This document shows positions 11,810 through 21,281 of a DNA stretch of 64,000 nucleotides, piece after piece. This DNA comes from Anaeramoeba flamelloides (taxonomy: Eukaryota > Metamonada > Anaeramoebidae). The stretch's first letter is position 1, and each line of letters begins with the position of its first letter. Made by a program: the position numbers and the translations under genes. A model generated the notes under the pieces. That model did not search any database and was not told where the DNA came from. It saw only the letters and a list, made by a program, of their open reading frames with translations. The stretch covers positions 4,030,001-4,094,000 of the forward strand of contig JANTQA010000048.1 of the NCBI GenBank assembly GCA_027625915.1. The letters run 5' to 3'.

Positions 11810-12150
11810 AAGTTTTTTACTAAAATTCTCATTTTCCCCAAAAATATAAAGTTTTAGTACGCACCCATAAGGCATAGGTTTCTTGTTAAAAAACTTGATG
11901 TTTCAAATAGCTAAACTTCAATTGTATAAATAGAATAAAAATACTTGGGGTTGTTTTTGTTTTTTTGATTGATGAAACTTATTTCCGATTTTTAAATTTC
12001 TGTTTCAACCCCAAGTATTTTTATTCTATTTATACAATTGAAGTTTAGCTATTTGAAACATCAAGTTTTTTAACAAGAAACCTATGCCTTATGGGTGCGT
12101 ACTAAAACTTTATATTTTTGGGAAAAATGAGAATTTTAGTAAAACAACTT
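11810..12150. repeat. Near-perfect long inverted repeat (134-bp arms, 52-nt loop)
   Basis: The arm at 11820-11953 and the arm at 12006-12139 are reverse complements of each other with one mismatch that I can find in 134 bases (CCCC against TCCC in the loop-distal part). The pairing continues more loosely to 11810 and 12150. The loop, 11954-12005, is T-rich. It contains no gene and no recognised transposon core. It could be a very young foldback element or a hairpin-RNA source. Other inverted repeats in the window have arms that are clearly more diverged. Confidence 0.9.
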
Positions 12151-12499
12151 AAAATATTGAGATATCAATATTTTTCTTTTGACCAAGATAACACAACCTT
12201 GAAAAAATTTTTGAAAAAAAAATTAAATAATTGTTAATTTTTTACCTTTTGATAACATCAGGTATAATAAAAACTATTGGTTAATAAAAGATCTTAGATC
12301 AAAAATTATTTTTAAAGATATTTTACAAATTAATATTGAAAAATATATTTTTACCAATATTTTTTTAAGATTTAATAGTAAAAAAATTTGAAAAATTTTT
12401 TCTTTTAAAGATAAGTGGCTATTTTATTATCTAATTTAATAATATTTTAAGTTTAATAAATAACTTTCATATGGATAATCCATTATTTTGATTATTGGA

Positions 12500-12725
12500 A
12501 AAGTATTTATTCTTTTAAATTATTAAAAATATATTTTTTTTGATTTTCCGTTAGGTTTTTTTTCATTTTTGAAATAAATTGAAAATTTAAGAAATTTTCA
12601 GTTCTTTTCAAAAAGTAAAAAAAAACACTGTTCGCTTTTCCAGAATTTAAGAGAAATGAGCAAAATCTTTGATTTTTCTCCATTCCTTTGAACCCTGGAA
12701 AAGCTAGGCACTCTACGGACACTTA
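12500..12725. repeat. Fragment of the CCTAACGACAG hairpin repeat
   Basis: Contains a CGTTAGGTTTTTTTT block, a CTTTTCCAGAATTTAAGAG block and the opposing CCTTTGAACCCTGGAAAAGC block, which pair as a hairpin. The same module occurs at about 32820-32940, 40055-40125, 42885-42965 and 52430-52570. At 42885-42965 it lies in the 3' untranslated part of a LINE copy, so these are probably LINE 3' debris. Confidence 0.5.
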
Positions 12726-13103
12726 CAATAATTATCATAAGGATTTTTTTATTACTCTATTTCACTTTGCTTAGTTGAATGCATCCCTTTAAAAACTATT
12801 ATTAATTATCTATCAAAGTAAATATCTCCAAGTTGAATTAAACTAAAATTCATTCTTTGGTTTATTTGGAATTTGTTATCCGAAAAAACACCTTTTTTCT
12901 TGAATAGAGACTTTTAAAAAAGGTGGTTATACTGAAAACAATAAATACAATAGTCTCAAGAATTTGAAATTTTTGTAATTTTGATTTTAAAGTTTATTTA
13001 CAATATAATCAAAGATGAAATGGTTAATGGTAGCAGTAGTTTTGTCTAACTTGTTTTTTTTCAATTTTATTTTTTCATGATCGTGATGTGCAACAGTTGA
13101 TAT

Positions 13104-13135
<32 letters not shown>

Positions 13136-13163
13136 TAAATGAAATTTCAAGAAAGTTAATAAT

Positions 13164-14417
13164 TTAAAAAATTATACATTTATTATCTTGATTTAAAATT
13201 TTTTTTTTTGAAGAGTTTCCAATATATCTCGTTAAAGAATTATTTGGAGACAATTGGTAATAATCCATTGATTGTTTTAAAAATGTAATTTCTTTTTTTT
13301 TCTTTTTTTTTAAATCGATTTGATCATAATAGAGCCAATGAACAAAATTTTCAAACAAAGATTCAGAGAACCCGAATTGTTCGTGGATTTGATTATCAGA
13401 CTCGTTTATTGCAAGGAACATTCCTCTAAATAAACCTGAGCGGAGTATTAAAACTAATCTGTGTACTTTAATTGCCTTCTTCTTTACAATGATTGTAAAG
13501 TCTTTCGAGCTGTTGTCAAGATACCAGTGGTTTAAAGAAAAAAGTAAACCCTTTTTGCCACATTTCTTCTCAAAATCGGGAATCTCTATTAATTTTGCGA
13601 TTTTTAATACTTGTCTGTTCTGAATTGAGCCTGTGTATACCCAATCAAGAAATTTGTCCAAATCTTGCTCTTCCTGCTTTTCAAGAATCTGAAGAACATT
13701 TTTATCTATCGGTTTCCCGATCCTCAATTGCAACCAATCGAGATGAACCTTTGCATTTTTGATTTCAAAGTCAGCAAAGTCTTTGTCCTCTCTGAATTGT
13801 TGAAAAGATGCAAGCAAATCCGTTTCGCTTGCCAAGATGTCTGCAAATTCGTCGTCTCGGATCATCCCAATGGGCGTGATGCCTTGTTTGTCCTTTGCAA
13901 AAACATCTGCACCGTGATCAACGAGGTGCTCACAAATTTTGATCCACTCGCCATCAATTGTGACCTTCTTTTGCTTGCTTAAAGGGATTAGCAGCTTGTG
14001 TAAACAGGTTTGGCCATTGGTATTTTTTTTGTTCACCTGTACACCGGCACCTAACAATGCAGACACGCATTTGTAAGTTGGTGAAAATTGGCAGATCAAA
14101 TGTAAGGGCGTATTTAAAAACCTATTAACCAAATTTAAATTTGGCCCAAATGACAAAATTGTTTCAATCGTTTCAAAATCGGGGTTGTTTCCATAGCACG
14201 CTAAATGCAGCGGGGTGTAGCCCATGTATTGTTGCGCATCAATATTGCATCCTTGCTCGATCAGAAATTTGATGATATTTGATGGGTATCGAAACGTACA
14301 TGCGATGTGAAGCACAGTTCGATCCTTTTCATCGACTTGGTTTAAATCAGCACCTTCCTCGATCGCTTTTTTGATAGCTTGGATTTTTTTTTTTTTAACA
14401 ATTGCAAAGAGATCCAT
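13164..14417 (-). CDS. Ankyrin-repeat protein with two BTB-like domains and a C-terminal CaaX
   Basis: A 417-residue single-exon protein. Ankyrin repeats occupy roughly residues 3-195, with clear repeat cores such as DRTVLHIACTFR (about 32-43), GYTPLHLACYGN (about 66-77), LNTPLHLICQF (about 101-111) and GQTCLHKLL (about 135-143). A degenerate BTB/POZ-like region follows at about 210-290 (DKDFADFEI, then LDKFLDWVYTGSI), and a second at about 304-392 (SKDFTIIVKKKAIKVHRLVL, FRGMF, FENFVHWLYYDQIDL). BTB domains mediate dimerisation and can recruit cullin-3; ankyrin repeats bind partner proteins; the specific role is unknown. The last four residues are CIIF, which fits a CaaX prenylation box and would place it on a membrane. 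The start is the first ATG and leads straight into the first repeat. There are no introns. Confidence 0.85.
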   Translation of the reverse strand: MDLFAIVKKKKIQAIKKAIEEGADLNQVDEKDRTVLHIACTFRYPSNIIKFLIEQGCNIDAQQYMGYTPLHLACYGNNPDFETIETILSFGPNLNLVNRFLNTPLHLICQFSPTYKCVSALLGAGVQVNKKNTNGQTCLHKLLIPLSKQKKVTIDGEWIKICEHLVDHGADVFAKDKQGITPIGMIRDDEFADILASETDLLASFQQFREDKDFADFEIKNAKVHLDWLQLRIGKPIDKNVLQILEKQEEQDLDKFLDWVYTGSIQNRQVLKIAKLIEIPDFEKKCGKKGLLFSLNHWYLDNSSKDFTIIVKKKAIKVHRLVLILRSGLFRGMFLAINESDNQIHEQFGFSESLFENFVHWLYYDQIDLKKKKKKEITFLKQSMDYYQLSPNNSLTRYIGNSSKKKILNQDNKCIIF

Positions 14418-16821
14418 TTAGTTTTTTTTTGTTTTGAATTATTCAAAGAGAGGTTGGATTTGTTTTGGTTTTTATTTTTTTGAAAAAGAAGAAAAATGTT
14501 TTCAAAGTTCGTATTTTTGGAAACTTTTCCTTTTCTTTTCAAAGGCGAACTGAACATCACTTTTCTTCATGTTTTGTTCAACATTTTATTCTTATTCTAA
14601 ATGATTTGGTTTTTTTTGGTTGATAATTATTTATTTATATCTAACAAGTGGCTGAATTCTCTTAGTGAATACAAAATTATGTTTGTTTTCACAAGAAGTC
14701 GAATACAAAATCTAATCCCAAAAGTATTTTCAAAAAAAAATAAAAAATTTGTAACTTATTCATAAATCTAAAGCAATTGAACTTTCCGAGAAAGACTACC
14801 TTTTTTAGGTGGACCTAAGGTTGTTAAAGTCGTCTCAAAAATAATAGTTATTCAAAAAAGTATGATATTTCAATTAGTCAAGATGTCATTTCATTCTCGT
14901 GTAACCTTTTTTCAAAATTCCTTCCATACCGGTTTTTTAATCAAACTACAACTTTGATTAACAAATAAGTATGTTCAGTTACCTATGTTTTTATATTTAA
15001 ATATTTTCAAAGTATTTGAATGTTTTTTTTGGTAAATTTATTCAAATAATTGTTATTTTACTGTTTAAACTTTCTGGATGTTGGAAATAATTAAAATTTT
15101 TTCTTTAGGTTTTGAAGGGTTTCTAGGTTTGCTTGTTAAGGAATAAATTTCACATTTTATAGGATATTTTAGCTTTGTTACAAAATGTTTTTCGTAAAAA
15201 GAGTTCAAAGTATCGATAAAATAAAAATTGATTAAAAAAATTTGATTTTCGAGTTTATCTTTGAATTTTTTCAGATTTTTGAAAAAAGTCGATTTTACAA
15301 AATACAGGTTCAAAATTCATGTGATTAATTTAATTTTTTTGTTTTTTGACAAAATACAAAAGATAAAATTGTTACTAAACTTTATAAAATCAAAGAATAC
15401 AGAAACCTAAAAAAAATCAATTCTTGTTTTCAAAAACATTGAAATTTGTCAAACAATAAGTGATCCAAAAACACTGGCTATTGCACAAACTAACATAGAC
15501 AGTTCAGATTAAGAGAAAATTATGCTACACTTTAAGGACTATTCATATTTTACACTTTGTGTGTATTGGAATGCAATGTTACAAGATCAAAAACACTATT
15601 TAATTGATATAATGAAGTAAAATCAAAAGACTGAAATTTTTCGTTTTTTTTTGAGTTTTAAGGGATTACTATCAACCAATCTGAAGTCTAAGATTAAAGT
15701 ATGTTGTTATTGGGTATAAAACACTTTAGTGAGCCATGTTCAAATGCCACTTGAAAATTGATTAGTCAGGGGGTAATATTTGTTTTTCTCATCAATTAAA
15801 AATGATCCTTTTATATTAGTAAAAAACCCAACAATTTGAGAAAAAAAACTACATTTCACGACAAATTTAAAGATTTTATTATCGATATTCAGAATCTAAA
15901 GTTACAAAATATGTATCTTAAATTTCTCACTAAATGTAGATTAGTTTCTAAACAATTCAATTTTTTTTTTATAAAATTAAATAAATCGCAAAATAAATTA
16001 ATTTAATAAATTATTTCAAAAGTCTGAGAAATATCTTGATGTTAGAATTACTTTTATAAAAAGGGAACAAAACTAATCAGTCTTTGGGTTTTTAGGTTGA
16101 TAATTAACTAGTTCAATCTTTGAAATTAAAAAATTCTTAAAATTGTTACTTTTGAAATTTCTAAATATTAATTATTAAATACTGGATTACTATTATTTTG
16201 AGTTTGTATTTTTATATTTGGAATAGGAATTAAAATAAAAACTTCCAAAAATTACAAATTTTTAATTGTGATCAAAAGTAAAAAATGGTAATAATTTATT
16301 ATGCAATAAGATTTCTAATGGATATATTTAGGCTATGTGGGACACTAATATCATTTACACACAATTTAAACATTTTGGTTATTGAGAAATCTATGAAAAC
16401 TCTAATCTCTTAATGTATAAACAATTCAAGATACATAAAAACATTCGAAAATTTCAAATATTTCCTTACAAATTTGAAATTATTTTTGTTGATCTCTTTC
16501 TGAACTTATCTCCTTATAATATTGAATTATATTTACCCCCTTACAGTTAACCCGATAATACTTAAATATAAAGTTGAGTGAACAATCAATTGTATTTTTT
16601 TTATTTTTGAATTGTTTTAAGATAAATTTCGAATTCGGGTTGAATAAAAAGTTTTACAAATTTACAAATTTACAAAAGAAAAAAACCTAAATTTAATATT
16701 TTAACAAGATCTATGAATAAACATTCTTGAAAGTGAATAATTCACATATCTCCAGACAAAGAATATTGCTACTGAGTCGAAAATACGGGAAAAACTTGAA
16801 CACATTTCTTGAAATATATTA

Positions 16822-17016
16822 CAGTCAGTACAATTCTAAGACACAAACCTAGAACCAAAATTTTTAGAACAAAAAAAATCCAAATTAAGGCACAACATTC
16901 AAATTCTGAGTAAAATAATTTGTTTCAGATAAATTCCAAAAAATATACTTTAATTGGAGAAATTTTCTTGTCTTAAATTTCCTTCAAAGTTTCTGTCTTA
17001 AAAGTGAAACTAACTG
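16822..17016. mobile_element. Palindromic MITE, GGCACA family, copy 3 (diverged)
   Basis: 195 bp. The left end CAGTCAGTACAATTCTAAG and the inverted right end CAGTTAGTTTCACTTTTAAG are flanked by TA at 16820-16821 and 17017-17018. Most GGCACA boxes have mutated (GACACA, TGTCTT), so this copy is older than the one at 18401. No coding capacity. Confidence 0.75.
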
Positions 17017-18400
17017 TACTAAATAAGAAAATAAGTATAAATTATTTTTTTAATTAAAAATTTTCAACAATTGTCGTAATTATTTTGTTATTTTCAGCAA
17101 TAATGTCTCTAAATTAAGAATAAGAATCAATTTTTTATCAAATTATATTCACATATTTAAATATTTGTACATTTCAAATATTTTAACAAAAAAGAGAAGT
17201 TGATGAAACACAATTTTTCTTTAATACAAAACCCCTAAAAACACTTTTACTGAAATTTTTTTTTACTGAAAATGTCGATATTATTTCTTTCCTTTTAAAA
17301 AGAAATCAAAAGTGGAAAAGCTTACAAATAACCGAAATTTCAATTTCCAATCATAAAACATATAATATCTTTTTCTAATTATTTTTATTTCTTCAAATTA
17401 TTCAAATTAAGGTTTGAGTTTTTACACATAATATTTTATTTTTAATATTTTTATTAGTCTAAAATACCTATCAAAAACTAATAAAAAATGTTGTATTGTT
17501 GATATCTATTAATGAAAAATCAAAACTTTGATCTTTTTTCTTTGAAAAAATTTGAAGAATATTAAACTTAATTTCCAATTTCAGCATTTGATTGATTAAT
17601 ATTGAAAGAAACGGTGTTCTTTTCAAATTGCTATCATTGGGTAATTTTTAAGATCTGGAAGTGTTTTTTTTTTCATTTTTTTCATTTCTCAAACAAATTA
17701 TTTTTATGGGAAACGTATTAAAAAATCCTCACTTTGTCAAATTTGAAGGGTTGGTAAAAAATCACAAATTAGATTAAATTGACTTGATTTGTTTTTTTTT
17801 ATCAGAAGAAAAGTATTTATTTCAATTTGTAGTAATCAAAGTAATTATTTAAAAAATTATAAATTAATTTTTTTATTTAATAGGAATTTTTTGAATTGAA
17901 TAACTTTTTAAATATAGTTTTTTGTTACAAAATTTTTACAACCAAATGAATTTTGGTTTTACTTTTATCGTTATGTATAAGTTACAAAATAATCAAAATA
18001 TAATAAAAAAAGGATTGGTTGTGATAATTCGTAATTTTTCATTTTTTTAATTTCATAATATTTTTTTAAAAACATTATTGGCCTTTTATAAAAGATTTTA
18101 ACATTCATTTTTTAATTATTTGTACTTTATATGATTAATTATGGTGCCTATTATTAAACAATTGAACAATATTCAGATTTTTTACCGAAAAAAAGTTTCC
18201 TTTAAAAATAATTTTTTTTTAACAGTTATCATTCATCAAGTAGGTACCAATATCATGATTATCTACTAAAACCTACAAAAAATCAACCAATCACAAAGAA
18301 AATCACATATTAATTTTCAGGGATCTAACACTTGTAATCACTCTAATTAGAACATAACTTATTTAATTTTTTTCAATGCTTTATTAAACTTTCAACCTTA

Positions 18401-18596
18401 CAGTCAGTTTCTCTTTTAAGGCACAAACTTTCAACGAAATTTAAGGCACAAAAAAATCTCAAATTAAGGCACAAAATTTGGATTTTTTTTTTTTACAATT
18501 TATTTTACTAGAATCTGAATTTTGTGCTTTAATTTGAGATTTTTTTTGGGCCTTAAATTTCGTTGAAAGTTTGTGCCTTAAAAGTGAAATTTACTG
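18401..18596. mobile_element. Palindromic MITE, GGCACA family, copy 4
   Basis: 196 bp. The left end CAGTCAGTTTCTCTTTTAAG and the inverted right end CAGTAAATTTCACTTTTAAG are flanked by TA at 18399-18400 and 18597-18598. The halves pair over about 80 bases, including AAACTTTCAACGAAATTTAA, which is identical in both arms. It is close in sequence to the copy at 3550, implying recent activity from one source. Confidence 0.8.
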
Positions 18597-20009
18597 TATA
18601 GTTCTGATCCTTTCAATAACCAGCACTTATCTCAAAATTATTCAAATTTCAAATAATTGATATAATTTTTACAATCACAAAAAAGGGGAAAAAAATTATT
18701 TTAACAAAGTAAACACCGAAATTTGCTTTATATTTTTGAAATTTCTCCAAATTAATAATATTTTTACAATTTTTCAATGATTAAGAAATGATATTCAGAA
18801 AAGTTTTAATATACAAAAAGTGTTTTAAATTTCAAGTTTTTCAAAGTTTTGACTGCAAAAATATTTATAATAGTGAAAAAAATCTCAAAAATGATTTTTA
18901 ATTATTAATCAGGGGAATTGTTGTGTAATTGCAGATAATTTTTTTATATTAAGAATCAAACTTTATAAATTATCAATATTACTCTTATTAAAATGATGAT
19001 TAAGTAAATTACACGTGATCAAAACACTATCAAATCAACCAAAAAACAAGAAATATTAATATCATTTTCCAAATTCATCAGAACTCTTTAAAACTCTAGA
19101 TTGTTTTTCTAAAAAAAGTAGATCTACTTTCGACTATCAAACAAATATATAAGTATTCTATATAATCCATACCTAACTTTAATGAACCTTGGGTTGGTTT
19201 ATTATTAGATTAAGTTCACAAGATTTTTGGTTATTTATAAAAAGGATTTGATTTTAAATTTTTGTAATATTAATATTTAATAATTTTTTCAGAGATTATT
19301 TACATGTTAGGATTTTTTTACATGACAACCAAAAAAATAATGGGAACCCAAAGAATATAATGGTGTTTCAAAAGATAATCGCTACACTTTTTTTGTTTTT
19401 ATTCTCATATAACCTCGAATTCGCTACCCAAATAATATAACCTAAGTTCGAATCAATTTTGAAAGTAAACTACTTGATATTTTCAGTAAATTTTACATTA
19501 AGAATACAATTTAGTTTAAAAATTTTTGAAATTTTTTCAATTTTTATTAAATTCAATATTTTTTTTTAATGATAAACCGACACGACCTTTCAAAAATTAA
19601 ATCACTTTTTTGTTTTATTATTTTTGAATTTGAGCCGTTATTTTTCAGATTTATATTTAAATAATTGAACTTTAAGAAATCAACACCTTATTTATAAAGT
19701 ATTACTATTTTTGGTTTCTTTGATTGATTAATGTATAGTTCTTCCAACAAAAAAAGATACATAACTTCATATTCTTAAAACATAGGGTTGAACTTTTCTG
19801 TGGGTGTTATTTTTAGAACTGTCGTCTAAATATACAGTTATTGGATTATGCTTTTTCAGTCTCTTTCTAAATTTACACCATTCCCAAGCAAAGTTTAATT
19901 CATTAAAAAACATTTCCTCAGTTTAACTACTCTTATTGTAATGAATCAAGAGCTCATTACCCATTTTTTCAAATATTTTCTTTTTTAGGATTTCTTTTGT
20001 AAAAAAAAA

Positions 20010-21281
20010 ATGTTTTTTGAATTCTCAAGAATCTTTACAAAAAAGCTTCCACTATGTCGATTTTTGTGCTGTAGGTTTTATGTCCAAACTTTTGAATTTA
20101 CAATTAAACACATTATATTTGGAATTGATGGTCTTTCCTCGCTTGTGACTTTAATTGGTATCATCTTTTATACAGCATTTGCATATTTTACAATTATGCT
20201 GAATTTAAAATACCATAAACTTGGACTCACCTTGCTAATTATATTTTGTGTTTTACTTTTTATGTTCATTTTGAGTTGGTTTAAGACGATGTCTACAAAC
20301 CCTGGAACCGTTCCCATTGAATGGGGATTAGATCAAATTGATAGCCTTCAAGCACAATTCCAGTCTACCTCTGATTCATACTCTGAAGATTTTTTTGATT
20401 TCGAAGATGAAAATTTTAATGGTGAACGCTTTAAGGAAAACGAAAACGAAAACGAAAAAGAAGTACAACAAGAAAAGGAAAAAGGAAAAGAAAAAGAAAA
20501 ACAAAAGAATTTAATTCAGAAAATAGAAAAAAGGGGTCACATAAGAAAGTTAACTATTCCAAGCGATCCAAGAATCCAAATTCAATTAAATAGTGAGACA
20601 AATTTGATAAAGAAAAAACCACAAAAAGTAAGCTTTGGTCAAAAAACAAAAATTAGTTCAATTTTAATGAGGCCAACACCAAAAGTCAAAAACGGATTTA
20701 GTCCTGAAGACTTTAAATTAACAGATTTCCCATTAACAACAAATGAACATAAAATAGCAAAGAGAAGACCACACCCACCACGAGCAAAATACATAAGCAG
20801 GTACCATGGTATTGTGCTTCGTGCCGATCACGTTTGCCCTTGGGTATGTAATGCTGTTGGGTTTCGGAATTATAAATATTTTTTCTTAGTCTTGCTTTAC
20901 TGTGTGATTGGCGCGTTCTTTGTTTCCATCACCCTTTCGCCAATAGCAATTAACGGCAGTTTGATTAAAGATCCTGGCCTAAAGATCCATTCAACAATTG
21001 CACTGATAATAAATTCACTGTTTTGTATATCGACTTTCTCTTTATTATTCACTCACATTAATCTTATCTTTCAAAACATGACAACAATTGAACATTATGA
21101 ATACAACGAAGCACCAGAATTAGTCAATGTTTATGATCTTGGGAAAAAGCAAAATTGGATCCAAATATTTGGTAACAATAAATTACTGTGGTTTATACCG
21201 ATATACACCACACCTGGGGACGGTTACTCCTTCCCATTAAATACTCAAAATAATCGTGATTTAGAAATGAATCATATTTAA
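20010..21281 (+). CDS. DHHC-type palmitoyltransferase-like protein with a DHVC motif
   Basis: 423 residues, single exon. Four membrane segments at about 35-65, 71-91, 290-312 and 326-353 give the standard topology of protein S-acyltransferases, which attach palmitate to cysteines of membrane proteins. Family marks are a DPG-like STNPGTVP (95-102), the PPRAKYISRYHG stretch (256-267), RADHVCPWVCNAVG (271-284) and TTIE (358-361). The Asp, His and catalytic Cys276 of the active site remain, but the second His is Val. The zinc-binding Cys and His residues that normally precede it are replaced by Lys, Tyr and Ile at preserved spacing, and the later Asn-Cys-Val-Gly is Cys-Asn-Ala-Val-Gly. Family knowledge: yeast Akr1, Akr2 and Pfa5 work with DHYC, so loss of the second His need not abolish activity, but the zinc site looks lost. 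An acidic then KE-rich spacer (about 120-170) lies in the cytosolic loop. The start is the first ATG in frame. Confidence 0.85.
   Translation: MFFEFSRIFTKKLPLCRFLCCRFYVQTFEFTIKHIIFGIDGLSSLVTLIGIIFYTAFAYFTIMLNLKYHKLGLTLLIIFCVLLFMFILSWFKTMSTNPGTVPIEWGLDQIDSLQAQFQSTSDSYSEDFFDFEDENFNGERFKENENENEKEVQQEKEKGKEKEKQKNLIQKIEKRGHIRKLTIPSDPRIQIQLNSETNLIKKKPQKVSFGQKTKISSILMRPTPKVKNGFSPEDFKLTDFPLTTNEHKIAKRRPHPPRAKYISRYHGIVLRADHVCPWVCNAVGFRNYKYFFLVLLYCVIGAFFVSITLSPIAINGSLIKDPGLKIHSTIALIINSLFCISTFSLLFTHINLIFQNMTTIEHYEYNEAPELVNVYDLGKKQNWIQIFGNNKLLWFIPIYTTPGDGYSFPLNTQNNRDLEMNHI

Larger units (their letters stand above)
14418..20009. other. Intergenic stretch; only two MITEs recognised
   Basis: No gene is supported over 5.6 kb. 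Apart from the two GGCACA-family MITEs listed separately (16822-17016 and 18401-18596), the sequence is A/T-run DNA with no other repeat I can pair with confidence. A pyrimidine tract ending TTTTTTAG lies about 20 bases before the downstream start codon at 20010 and could be the acceptor of a leader intron. Confidence 0.5.

Noticed and set aside
19440-19470. GTTCGAATC resembling a tRNA B box
   Set aside because: No matching T stem, anticodon stem or acceptor stem could be built around it.
20010-20870. Possible hidden intron restoring a normal DHHC motif
   Set aside because: The motif region aligns residue for residue with the family at correct spacing, so a missed intron is not needed to explain the changes.
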